Assembly: GCF_014696225.1 (NCBI RefSeq)
Contig: NZ_JACJPV010000020.1
Coordinates: 17,107 to 81,106 of the forward strand
Length of the DNA stretch: 64,000 nt
Source of the DNA: Anabaena sp. FACHB-1237
GTDB lineage: Bacteria > Cyanobacteriota > Cyanobacteriia > Cyanobacteriales > Nostocaceae
Direction of reading: 5' to 3'
The notes under the pieces were generated by a model, which was given only the letters and a program-made list of their open reading frames with translations, did no database searches and was not told the origin of the DNA. The first letter of the stretch is position 1, and every line of letters starts with the position of its first letter. The position numbers were made by a program, and so were the translations under genes. Positions 1-9,300 of the stretch are shown piece after piece.

Positions 1-168
1 AAAGCATATCCAATCTGGCCAGTCCCACATCCAATAACCAAAGTTAGATAAAACTAACATTATTACCACAACTATAAACAATAATAATGTAGGATTAAAA
101 TCACCAGGAGGTGATAAAAGTTCTTTGGGGGGAATACTCAGTGGCTTTTTTGCCTCCACTGTCAACAT
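1..168 (-). CDS. crtR: CrtR-like beta-carotene hydroxylase, N-terminal part (runs off the window)
   Basis: An open frame of 56 codons starts with ATG at 168 and runs off the left edge without a stop. The peptide begins MLTVEAKKPLSIPPKELL, continues with a PPGDFNPTLL segment and a hydrophobic stretch, then a Trp-rich YWMWDWPDWICF segment. This resembles my memory of the N-terminus of cyanobacterial CrtR, a membrane di-iron enzyme that hydroxylates carotenoid beta-rings in zeaxanthin synthesis. The His-box motifs that would prove it lie outside the window. It is divergent from pyruvate kinase, a neighbourhood I recall from Anabaena PCC 7120. Another membrane desaturase-family enzyme is possible. 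Confidence 0.6.
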   Translation of the reverse strand, partial: MLTVEAKKPLSIPPKELLSPPGDFNPTLLLFIVVVIMLVLSNFGYWMWDWPDWICF

Positions 169-347
169 TCTTAACTCCTTGCATGATCAAATATTAAGAA
201 TTATAAATTAATATTCATCAATAGTAAAGTTATGTAAACTTTCCCCTGACTATTGTTAACTGCTGATCATTGAACGTGGCTGTGAATGAAAAAACAGATC
301 CCAGTCATTTTAAGATTATTTCCCAGATAGACCCGAAAACTACCCCT

Positions 348-2117
348 ATGCAATTAAGAGATTCTCTGCGTCGTACTAAAATCGTTGCTACTGTTGGACC
401 TGCTACTAGTAGTCCTGAAATGCTTAAAGCTATTATAGAAGCTGGAGCAACAACTTTACGGTTAAATTTTTCTCATGGTACACATGAAGACCATCAACGT
501 AGTATTAGATTAATTCGGCAAACAGCATTTGAACTGAATCGTCCAGTAGCAATTCTGCAAGATTTACAAGGTCCAAAAATACGTTTAGGTAAATTTGAAC
601 ATGGTTCGATAATGGTCTCGAAAGGCGATCGCTTTACCTTAACAAATCGTCCTGTAATTGGCAATGAAGAAATTAGTTGTGTTACTTACGAATATTTAGC
701 AGCAGAAGTTCCCGTAGGTGCAAAAATACTACTCGATGATGGCAAAGTAGAAATGGTTGTAGAAGAAATTAACCGGGAAAAAGGGGACTTACATTGTCGT
801 GTTACCGTTGCGGGTAAACTTTCTAACAGCAAAGGAGTTAACTTTCCCGGAGTTTACTTATCCATTAAACCCATGACAGACAAAGACAAAGAAGACTTAA
901 TGTTTGGTCTGGACCAAGGTGTAGACTGGGTAGCATTATCCTTTGTGCGTAATCCTCAAGATATCATAGAAATCAAAGAACTGATTTCCAGCACCGGAAA
1001 AAGCGTTCCCGTAGTGGCTAAAATCGAAAAACATGAAGCAATTGAACAAATGGAAGCAGTTCTAGCTTTATGTGATGGAGTAATGGTAGCACGAGGCGAC
1101 TTAGGAGTAGAACTTCCTGCCGAAGATGTTCCAGTATTACAAAAAAGACTAATTGCTACCGCGAACCGTTTGGGTATTCCCATCATTACCGCCACCCAAA
1201 TGTTAGATAGTATGGTAAATAACCCTCGTCCTACTCGTGCGGAAGTATCAGACGTTGCTAATGCTATCCTCGATGGTACGGATGCGGTAATGTTATCTAA
1301 TGAAACGGCTGTAGGTAGTTATCCTGTGGAAGCTGTAGCCACGATGGCGAAAATTGCTGAACGGATAGAACAGGAAGAAGCAGAAAACACTAATTCCCGT
1401 CAGTCCAGAGATAAAAGACGTTCTATACCCAATGCTATCAGTCAAGCGGTAGGTCAAATTGCGGAAAATTTAGGGGCATCTGCCATTATGACTTTAACAC
1501 AAACTGGGGCAACTGCTCGCAATGTGTCTAAGTTCCGGCCTAAGACTCCTATTTTAGCCATTACACCCCATGTCAACGTAGCCAGACAATTACAATTAGT
1601 TTGGGGTGTTAAACCCTTATTAGTGTTAGAATTACCTTCCACTGGTCAAACATTCCAAGCGGCTATTAACGTTGCTCAGGAAAAAGGGTTATTAATAGAA
1701 GGTGACTTAGTAGTAATGACTGCGGGTACGCTTCAAGGTGTTTCTGGTTCTACAGACTTGATTAAAGTGGAAGTAGTTACTGCTGTATTAGGACAAGGTA
1801 TAGGTTTAGGACAAGGTTCTGTCAGTGGCCGCGCACGAGTAGCTCATAATGCTATGGATGTGAGTAATTTTACTCCTGGTGATATTTTAGTGGCATCACG
1901 TACAGGTGTTGATTTTGTTGATGCTATTCGCAAGGCTAGTGGTATTATTACTGAGGATGAAAGTCTCACAAGTCACGCAGCAGTCATTGGTTTACGTTTA
2001 GGTGTACCAGTAATTGTAGGTGTAAAAGAAGCAACGCAAGTAATTAAAGATGGCGCAATATTAACTTTAGATATGCAGCGCGGTTTAGTATATTCTGGTG
2101 CTGTAGGTACACCTTAA
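348..2117 (+). CDS. pyk: Pyruvate kinase, long cyanobacterial form
   Basis: Glycolytic enzyme that converts phosphoenolpyruvate and ADP to pyruvate and ATP in the cytosol. The start chosen at 348 (MQLRDSLRRTKIVATVGPAT) gives 589 residues and begins at the usual pyruvate kinase N-terminus. An in-frame TTG at 270 would add 26 residues of no recognisable family character. The catalytic barrel shows RRTKIVATVGPA, LNFSHG, GPKIRLG, ALSFVRN, VAKIEK, MVARGDLGVE and the ATQMLDSM signature. The C-terminal hundred residues form a PEP-utiliser mobile (swivelling) domain with the TSHAAVIG histidine motif, found in Bacillus-type and cyanobacterial long forms. It is divergent from the crtR-like gene and followed by gpsA after 186 bases. 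No Shine-Dalgarno sequence is visible. Confidence 0.96.
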   Translation: MQLRDSLRRTKIVATVGPATSSPEMLKAIIEAGATTLRLNFSHGTHEDHQRSIRLIRQTAFELNRPVAILQDLQGPKIRLGKFEHGSIMVSKGDRFTLTNRPVIGNEEISCVTYEYLAAEVPVGAKILLDDGKVEMVVEEINREKGDLHCRVTVAGKLSNSKGVNFPGVYLSIKPMTDKDKEDLMFGLDQGVDWVALSFVRNPQDIIEIKELISSTGKSVPVVAKIEKHEAIEQMEAVLALCDGVMVARGDLGVELPAEDVPVLQKRLIATANRLGIPIITATQMLDSMVNNPRPTRAEVSDVANAILDGTDAVMLSNETAVGSYPVEAVATMAKIAERIEQEEAENTNSRQSRDKRRSIPNAISQAVGQIAENLGASAIMTLTQTGATARNVSKFRPKTPILAITPHVNVARQLQLVWGVKPLLVLELPSTGQTFQAAINVAQEKGLLIEGDLVVMTAGTLQGVSGSTDLIKVEVVTAVLGQGIGLGQGSVSGRARVAHNAMDVSNFTPGDILVASRTGVDFVDAIRKASGIITEDESLTSHAAVIGLRLGVPVIVGVKEATQVIKDGAILTLDMQRGLVYSGAVGTP

Positions 2118-2122
2118 AAACT

Positions 2123-2286
2123 GGGAGTCGGGAATTAGTAAAATTAGTCGCTTTTAACCAACTTCAGCTTTTAGACAGGGAATTTATCCCGTAGCTAGTG
2201 TTAGGAGTGGGGAATTACTAAAAACCATAGCCCGACTGGGGATTCCTCTGTCTAATAATTTTTCGCCGACTCCCGACTCCCCACTA
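2123..2286. repeat. Inverted short repeats between pyk and gpsA
   Basis: This spacer holds GGGAGTCGGG near 2123, a related GGAGTGGGG near 2206, and their inverse CCGACTCCCGACTCCCC near 2268, so the strand can fold into a long imperfect hairpin. Such GGAGTCGGGA/TCCCGACTCC low-complexity repeats are common in intergenic DNA of filamentous cyanobacteria. It may act as a weak terminator after pyk, but there is no clean T-tract. Confidence 0.5.
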
Positions 2287-2303
2287 CACTAATACATAAT
2301 AAT

Positions 2304-3242
2304 ATGCAAAATATAGTTATTCTTGGCGCAGGTGCTTGGGGACAAGCCTTAGCACATTTGGCTACAATTAATGGACATCAAGTACATTTATGGTCACGAC
2401 AAAATACAACACCTTTACAGGATCTATTACAAAATGCTCAAATTATATTATCTGCTATTTCCATGAAGGGAGTACGAGAAGTAGCTTCTTTAGTTCATTC
2501 GTTACAGATACCTGAAAATACAATTTTTGTCACAGCTACTAAAGGTTTAGAACCACATACTACCTATACACCTTCGCAAATTTGGCAAAATACATTTCCT
2601 AATCATTTTGTGGTAGTATTATCCGGTCCTAATCTATCAAAAGAAATTGAAAATAAATTACCAGCCGCTACAGTGGTAGCCAGTAAAAACAGTGTAGCAG
2701 CACAACAAGTACAATTAGTTTTTTCTTCTCAACAATTTCGGGTTTATACTAATCCTGATCCCATCGGTGTAGAATTGGGAGGAACGTTAAAAAATGTCAT
2801 GGCGATCGCTGCTGGTGTCTCTGATGGTTTACAGTTAGGAACTAATGCTAAAGCCGCTTTAGTCACTCGTGGTTTAACCGAAATGGTGCGAATAGGAAAT
2901 CATTTAAACGCCAAAACGGAAACATTTTATGGTTTATCCGGTCTAGGAGACTTATTAGCAACCTGTAACAGTCCACTAAGTCGTAATTATCAAGTTGGTT
3001 ATCAATTAGCACAGGGAAAAACTCTCACAGAAATTTTAACTCATCTGTCTGGTACGGCGGAAGGTATCAATACTTGTCAAGTGCTAATGGAAATTGCTAA
3101 ACAACAAAATATTAATATACCTATTACAGAACAGGTATACCGTTTGTTAGCAGGTGAAATTACACCTACAGAGGGCTTGTTGGAACTAATGTTAAGAGAT
3201 ATTAAGTCGGAGTTTGATTATTTGCAAGAACAAATATGGTAA
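2304..3242 (+). CDS. gpsA: NAD(P)H-dependent glycerol-3-phosphate dehydrogenase
   Basis: Reduces dihydroxyacetone phosphate to sn-glycerol 3-phosphate, the backbone for membrane glycerolipids. The 312-residue length is normal. The N-terminus carries the Rossmann motif GAGAWGQALA. Further family signatures are LSGPNLSKEI around residue 110, the active-site region VELGGTLKNVMAIAAG around residue 160 and the GLSGLGDLLATC segment around residue 210. It is co-directional with pyk, but the repeat-bearing spacer suggests separate transcription. Confidence 0.96.
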   Translation: MQNIVILGAGAWGQALAHLATINGHQVHLWSRQNTTPLQDLLQNAQIILSAISMKGVREVASLVHSLQIPENTIFVTATKGLEPHTTYTPSQIWQNTFPNHFVVVLSGPNLSKEIENKLPAATVVASKNSVAAQQVQLVFSSQQFRVYTNPDPIGVELGGTLKNVMAIAAGVSDGLQLGTNAKAALVTRGLTEMVRIGNHLNAKTETFYGLSGLGDLLATCNSPLSRNYQVGYQLAQGKTLTEILTHLSGTAEGINTCQVLMEIAKQQNINIPITEQVYRLLAGEITPTEGLLELMLRDIKSEFDYLQEQIW

Positions 3243-3689
3243 TTTACAATTCTTTTTTCCTATCACCTCTCACCTTTAACCTGTAAAGTTACTGGGAAAT
3301 TTTTTGCCAAATTTTGTCGAATTTTCAGGAAACTACTATTTTCCTTCTGTATATATAACTGTGCAGTTTATAAACACGGTCATTATTAGTAGTATCTTTA
3401 TACTTAGTGATAAAGATAACTACTATGGTTTTGGTAATTGGTGATATTAACCAAGATAACAAATTAGAAGTAGTCTCGTCAAGAGGTTGATTCACGGTCA
3501 GTTGAACTATAGAATTCAGGAGCAAGATTAATTAAAATTGTATTTTCTTAAACTAGTACAAAGTTTTCTTTCATAATTGTAGTAAAAAACTAAGTCCCGA
3601 TATTTTTATCGGAAATTACGGAATATTAGATTAACTGATCGTAAATTAAGCTAACCGCAATCTGTTATTACCTGGAGCAATGAATATTT
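3243..3689. other. Intergenic region upstream of sigC
   Basis: These 447 AT-rich bases hold no convincing gene. A reverse-strand frame at 3325-3525 has no family character and is probably chance. The stretch should contain the sigC promoter and leader; I see no clear -35/-10 pair. A GGAG at 3674-3677 lies 12 bases before the sigC ATG and may serve as its ribosome binding site. Confidence 0.5.
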
Positions 3690-4958
3690 ATGCAAGCAGC
3701 ATCTTTTTATACAAATCCTATCTATGATGGTGAAAATTCTCACCAATCTTTAGATACTGACATCAGTATTATTGATGATACGGATATAATTGATGTATCA
3801 GATATATCTTTGGAAAATTTGCAGGAATTGGATATCACTGCGGTTGAACCAAACGTAGAAGCTCAAGTAAGTAAACGCAGTACAGACTTAGTGCGTTTGT
3901 ATTTACAGGAAATCGGTAAAGTTAGGTTGTTAGGAAGGGATGAAGAAGTTTCAGAAGCTCAAAAAGTACAGAGGTACTTAAAGCTGCGGTCTGTATTAGC
4001 TAATGCAGCTAAACAAGGAGATGAGGTACTTATTCCTTATCTAAGATTAATTGAGGTGCAGGAACGTCTAGCTTCTGCTTTAGGACATCGGCCATCTTTG
4101 GAAAGATGGGCAAAAGAGGCTGATGTAAAATTAGTTGATCTTAAACCAACTTTATCAGAAGGTAAACGAAGATGGGCGGAAATTGCTAAGTTAAAATTGG
4201 AAGAATTGGAACAAATTCAATCTGAAGGTTTACACGCAAAATCTCAAATGATTAAGGCGAATTTACGCCTAGTAGTATCTGTTGCGAAAAAATATCAAAA
4301 TCGTGGTTTAGAACTGCTTGATTTAGTACAAGAAGGTACTTTAGGATTAGAGCGAGCAGTGGAGAAATTTGATCCAACTAAGGGGTATAGATTTAGCACC
4401 TATGCTTACTGGTGGATTCGTCAGGGTATTACGAGGGCGATCGCTACATCCAGTAGAACTATACGTTTACCTGTACATATTACAGAAAAACTGAATAAAA
4501 TCAAGAAAGCACAGAGAAAAATTGCCCAGGAAAAGGGTCGCACTCCTACGTTAGAAGACTTAGCTATTGAGTTAGAAATGACACCCATTCAAGTGCGAGA
4601 AGTTTTATTAAGAGTACCGCGTTCGGTATCATTAGAAACTAAAGTTGGCAAAGATAAAGATACGGAATTAGGGGAATTATTAGAAACTGATACCGTAACC
4701 CCGGAAGAAATGCTCATGAGAGAATCTTTACAAAAAGATTTACTCAACCTATTAGCAGACTTAACCAGTAGGGAAAGGGATGTAATAGCAATGAGGTTTG
4801 GGTTAGCAGACGGTCATCCTTATTCATTAGCGGAAATTGGTCGAGCGTTGGATCTATCCAGAGAGAGAGTCAGACAAATTGAGTCTAAGGCATTACAAAA
4901 ATTGCGTCAACCCAAACGACGTAATTTAGTACGGGATTATTTAGAATCTTTAAGTTAG
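3690..4958 (+). CDS. sigC: Group 2 RNA polymerase sigma-70 factor, SigC type
   Basis: Non-essential sigma factor that redirects RNA polymerase, in cyanobacteria usually in response to carbon/nitrogen status or stress. The 422-residue protein has an acidic N-terminus without the long region 1.1 of a primary sigma factor. Region 1.2 is STDLVRLYLQEIG, followed by region 2 (LRLVVSVAKKYQNRG, RFSTYAYWWIRQGITRAI), region 3 and region 4.2 (SLAEIGRALDLSRERVRQIE). The N-terminal MQAASFYTNP segment and the insertion between regions 1.2 and 2.1 match what I remember of SigC rather than SigB, SigD or SigE. furA lies just downstream on the same strand, as I recall for sigC in Anabaena PCC 7120. The exact sigma subtype is less certain than the family. 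Confidence 0.85.
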   Translation: MQAASFYTNPIYDGENSHQSLDTDISIIDDTDIIDVSDISLENLQELDITAVEPNVEAQVSKRSTDLVRLYLQEIGKVRLLGRDEEVSEAQKVQRYLKLRSVLANAAKQGDEVLIPYLRLIEVQERLASALGHRPSLERWAKEADVKLVDLKPTLSEGKRRWAEIAKLKLEELEQIQSEGLHAKSQMIKANLRLVVSVAKKYQNRGLELLDLVQEGTLGLERAVEKFDPTKGYRFSTYAYWWIRQGITRAIATSSRTIRLPVHITEKLNKIKKAQRKIAQEKGRTPTLEDLAIELEMTPIQVREVLLRVPRSVSLETKVGKDKDTELGELLETDTVTPEEMLMRESLQKDLLNLLADLTSRERDVIAMRFGLADGHPYSLAEIGRALDLSRERVRQIESKALQKLRQPKRRNLVRDYLESLS

Positions 4959-5078
4959 GAGTTCAAGGAGTCAGTAGGGGTTTAGCATGAGCTAAACCCA
5001 AAACTTCACACTCTCCACCTCAGACACTAGTAAATATTCTCAATAAGAAATGACTATTGCAAATAAAGTGCAAAATTT

Positions 5079-5117
5079 GTTATATTCTCAATTAATAGGC
5101 TTTGTTGAGAAAATTTA
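5079..5117 (+). promoter_or_regulatory. Candidate Fur boxes in the furA promoter/leader
   Basis: The segment TATATTCTCAATTAAT at 5081-5096 resembles the ATTCTCAAT-type iron box I recall as the Anabaena FurA consensus. A second, inverted match (TTGTTGAGAAAATTTA) follows at 5102-5117, directly before the ATG. Autoregulation of furA is known in Anabaena; that these particular sites are used is inference. Confidence 0.45.
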
Positions 5118-5119
5118 GT

Positions 5120-5575
5120 ATGACTGTCTACACAACTACTTCACTTAAGGCAGAACTAAACGACCGAGGTTGGCGTTTAACTCCTCAGCGCGAAACTATT
5201 CTACATATTTTTCAAGACCTACCACAAGGTGAACATCTCAGCGCAGAGGATCTTCATCATCGCTTAGAACAAGATGGAGAAGGTATTAGTTTATCCACTA
5301 TTTACCGTACTCTCAAGCTAATGGCTAGAATGGGAATTTTGCGAGAATTGGAGTTGGGTGAAGGTCATAAACACTATGAAATTAATCAACCTTATCCCCA
5401 TCATCACCACCATTTAATTTGTGTACGTTGTAATTCGACTATTGAATTTAAAAATGACTCAATTCTGAAAATTGGGGCGAAAACAGCACAAAAAGAAGGT
5501 TTCCACTTGCTAGACTGTCAAATGACGATTCATGCTATTTGTCCTCAGTGTCAAAGATCCTTAGTTCCTGTATAA
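5120..5575 (+). CDS. furA: Ferric uptake regulator FurA
   Basis: Iron- and redox-responsive repressor of iron-uptake and photosynthesis-related genes. The ATG at 5120 (MTVYTTTSLKAELNDRGWRL) gives 151 residues. An upstream in-frame TTG at 5102 is possible, but the chosen start matches the N-terminus I remember for Anabaena FurA. Visible are the winged helix-turn-helix (LTPQRETILHIF, STIYRTLKLM), the His-rich metal-binding stretch PYPHHHHHLICVRC and two CxxC motifs (CVRC, CPQC). It follows sigC by about 160 bases. In Anabaena an antisense RNA runs across furA from a downstream convergent gene; that gene is not present here. Confidence 0.93.
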   Translation: MTVYTTTSLKAELNDRGWRLTPQRETILHIFQDLPQGEHLSAEDLHHRLEQDGEGISLSTIYRTLKLMARMGILRELELGEGHKHYEINQPYPHHHHHLICVRCNSTIEFKNDSILKIGAKTAQKEGFHLLDCQMTIHAICPQCQRSLVPV

Positions 5576-6041
5576 TCGTGCTGTTGGATATGGTCATATT
5601 CTATTTAAGCTGTTGATCTTATTTACTTACAACATAATCTAACATACTCTAACTATCAATGTTTGGTTGTATTAGTGTGGGAATCTGCTTATATTCGAGG
5701 AGGAGTTTTATAATATGGTTTATTTTACTAAATCCTATTATAATTTTCCACCTTTAATATCTCTGAATGCGTCTTAATGGTTTTTTGGTATCATCTGCCA
5801 TAGTATCGTTGATACGACTTTTCTAAAAAGTCTATTTTTGCACTATTTGTTGTAGTTATAGCATAGTAAAATCACTGTCTGGTGATGTTTTGAATAAGTT
5901 GTATAATTTATCACAAATAATGATATTTGCTTGATTAGTAATTTCTAGCTTGTGTTGTTTTTTTGAAAGCAAGTCACAGAGTGAACTTGAAAACAAAAAC
6001 AACACGCTGTAATTAACTGTTCTTATAAAACGTGCACTGAT
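5576..6041. other. Gene-poor spacer after furA
   Basis: These 466 bases contain no gene of confident identity. The only notable element is a tiny frame at 5715-5777 (20 codons, MVYFTKSYYNFPPLISLNAS) preceded by an unusually strong GAGGAGGAG at 5697-5705. The rest is AT-rich with homopolymer runs and could be decayed coding DNA. Confidence 0.4.
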
Positions 6042-6158
6042 GTGCTGCGAATTGGGGTATGATATTTATTTCGCGTATCAGCGAAGCGAAGGACTTGCAT
6101 TAGACGCAAAGTTTCAAATTTTGAAGTTCTCAATTTCATACTTGAGTTCAGCAACGCC
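6042..6158. repeat. MITE family A, copy 1 (about 117 bp)
   Basis: This segment is a near-copy of 46067-46185: both run ATTGGGGTATGATATTTATT, then a GCATCAGCGAAGCGAA-type core, and end TTCAGCAACGCC. The ends are inverted repeats (GTTGCTGAA / TTCAGCAAC, and GGTATGA / TCATAC). The left end of this copy has drifted. It is too short to code for a transposase, so it is a non-autonomous element. Confidence 0.75.
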
Positions 6159-6162
6159 AGAG

Positions 6163-6266
6163 TAAGCTGTTGTGCTTTTAACTTGAATAATTAATACAAG
6201 CAAGATGCTTGTGCTACTGTAACTTTAGGTTTTTTAATTATACAGTGAGTGCTGCACATTAGCTTA
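6163..6266. repeat. MITE family B, copy 1 (104 bp)
   Basis: One of four copies of a 104-bp element (others at 21889-21992, 34524-34627 and 54516-54619). It starts TAAGCTGTTGTGC and ends GCACATTAGCTTA, an imperfect terminal inverted repeat, and has a central hairpin ACAAGCA-AGA-TGCTTGT. It begins four bases after the family A copy. Confidence 0.85.
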
Positions 6267-6314
6267 TGATTATTTTCTGATGACTAAAGTGGGTTTATAG
6301 CTGAAAGCCGATAA

Positions 6315-9300
6315 TTATTTACTCTCAATAGCTGCTTCCGCTTGATGCACAAGGTTTCGCAGATTTTCCAGTGTTTGCTGATCCACATTTTCCCACAAAT
6401 TGCGCTGATTTGCTTCTAATAATCTTTCTGCAATATCTCGCAAAGCCCAAGGGTTATGATCATGGATAAATTCGCAAACTACAGGATCTTCCAGATATGC
6501 TTCAACTATACCCTGATATATATGATCCTCGACACATTGGGCGGTAGCATCATACCCGAATAAAAAGTCCACCGTTGCGGCCATTTCAAACGCCCCTTTG
6601 TAACCATGACGCATAACTCCTGCTATCCACTTGGGGTTGATGACACGAGAGCGATAAACCCTGTTAATTTCTTCTTGTAATTGGCGAATTTTCGGACTAG
6701 AAGTGTTGGAATTATCGCCAAAGTAGGTTTTGGGGTTTTTTCCCTGTAAAGAGCGTACAGCAGCCGTTAAACCCCCTTGGAATTGATAATAGTCATCAGA
6801 ATCAAGTATGTCATGTTCGCGGTTATCCTGATTATGGAGAACAATTTGCATTTGTGCTAAACGTTGTTTAAATACTTCAATATTCTCTGTTCCCTGTTCC
6901 GGGTTCCCTGTTCCCTGAGAATAGGCGTAACTACTCCAATTAATGTATGCTTGTGCTAAATCTTCATCACTTTGCCAATTTTGAGAATTGATTAAACCTT
7001 GAATACCTGTACCATAGGTTCCTGGTTGAGAACCAAAAACACGATATTGCGATCGCTCAACCGCATCATCTAAACTTAAACCTTGTTCTATCCATAAATC
7101 AGTGTCTTGTGTAACCGCTAACGCAATAGGATTTTCTTCTGTAGGTTCATCTAAATTTGCAACTGCTGTTACTGCTTGGGAAAATAAATCAATTAAATTG
7201 GGGAAAGCATCACGGAAAAACCCAGAAATTCTTAAAGTCACATCTACGCGAGGGCGGCCAAGAATAGATAATGGTAAAATTTCAAAATCTACTACTCTGC
7301 GTGCTGCTCCATCCCATACAGGTCTAACTCCAATTAAAGCTAATGCTTGAGCAATATCATCTCCGCCAGTTCGCATGGTAGCAGTACCCCACACTGACAA
7401 GCCGATGGTTTGAGGGTATTCGCCATGTTCTTGGGTATAGGTTTCTATAAGAGCATCTGCGGCTTTTCTACCGATATCCCAGGCCGTTTCTGTGGGTAAA
7501 GCACGAATATCTACAGAATAGAAGTTTTTACCAGTGGGTAGAACTTCAGGACGACCGCGTGTAGGTGCGCCTGACGCTGCACTAGGAATATATTTACCTT
7601 CTAAACCGCGTAATAAATTATTAATTTCCTCCGGTGTATTTTGTAATGCAGGTAAAAGTTTTAATTCTATCCATTGTAAACATTCTCTTAAAGGTTTGTA
7701 GTTGAGCGTTAGCTCCTCTTTTTCTATAATTTTTCCTACCAAAAAAGCAGCTTCTTCTTCTAATAATTGAATTACATCTCCGACGATATGACAAGATTTT
7801 ATTTTCACGCAGAGACGGGGAGACACAGAGAGGGTTTTGGGAGGAATAAATGGGGTTTTGAGATTAGTTGTTAAAGGATCAAATTCGAGGTTCCAATCTT
7901 GAGCAATTGCTCTTGTAATTCCGATAGAATGACGGTTAGGAATACGAGATATAGCTACTATTAAATCTCTTAGTTGTCTATCTTTTGGGGTTTGTCCAAA
8001 AATATGTAAACCATCGCGTATTTGTGTTTCTTTGAGTTCGCACAAATAACCATCTAGGGAGTTTAAAAGTAAATCTTCTCTATTTTCAATTCCTAAATCT
8101 TTGTAGAGATTTTCTTGAATCACTATTTCTTCAATGCGTTTTTTGATCATGGACATTCTACCAGGATCTAAACTTTCTGCTTCATAATATTCATCAATTA
8201 AATTTTCTACCTGTTGTAAAGCTCCATAAAGTTCTGCTCTAGTCATAGGGGGAGTTAAGTGATCAATAATCACAGCTTGAGAGCGTCTTTTTGCTTGTGA
8301 ACCCTCCCCAGGATCATTAACAATAAAAGGATATAAATGTGGAGTCGGTCCAATGGCTATTTCTGGATAACAAGTATTAGATAAAGCCACACTTTTACCA
8401 GGAAGCCACTCTAAATTACCGTGTTTTCCTACATGAATAATTGCATCTGCTGAAAAACATTTTCTTATCCAATGATAAAAAGCTAAATAATGATGTGTTG
8501 GTTCTAAGTCTGGAGCGTGGTAATTTAAACTGGGATCTAAATCATAGCCCCTTGATGGTTGAATACCTACAAAAATATTACCAAATTCAATACCAGAAAT
8601 AGGAATTGATGATTGATGAAATTCTGATTTATTCACTATTCCCCATCTTTCAATAATTGCATCTTGAATTGTTTGGGGTAAAGTGGCAAAATATTCTTGA
8701 TATTCTGTAATTTCTAAACTTTGATTGACTATTTTCCAATCTTTACTTTCAGGATCATTTGTGACACCAACTGTTAAACTGCGAATTAGTGCATCACTAT
8801 CTAATGGAATATCATCTAATTTATAACCTGCTAATTTTAATGCTTTGAGAATTTCCACACAACTAGCTGGCGTATCTAAACCCACACCATTAGCTAAACG
8901 TCCATTAGTATTGGGATAGTTGGCTAAAATTAACGCTATACGACGGTTCTCTGGTGGTTTTTGGCGAAGTTTTACCCAATTAGCTGCTAGTTTAGCAATA
9001 AAGTTGATGCGATCGCTCACTGGTTCATAAACTACTACATCCGTCTCTAACTGATCATTGCGACTTTGCAAACTCTTAAAAGACACAGCACGGGTAATAA
9101 TTCGACCATCAACCTCTGGTAAAACCACATTCATAGCCATATCACGGGGAGTTAAACCTTGTAAACTATTTTCCCACTGTTCTTGAAAACCACCACTACA
9201 AATTACTTGAAATACAGGTACATTCAACTTTTCCCATAATTCAATCTCAGGAATTTCTGTCTCTAAACGTGCTAAGGAAAAACTAGTAGTATTTAATAAG

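Noticed and set aside
3325..3525. Reverse-strand frame upstream of sigC
   Set aside because: It has no family character, odd composition and no ribosome binding site, and lies in a promoter region.
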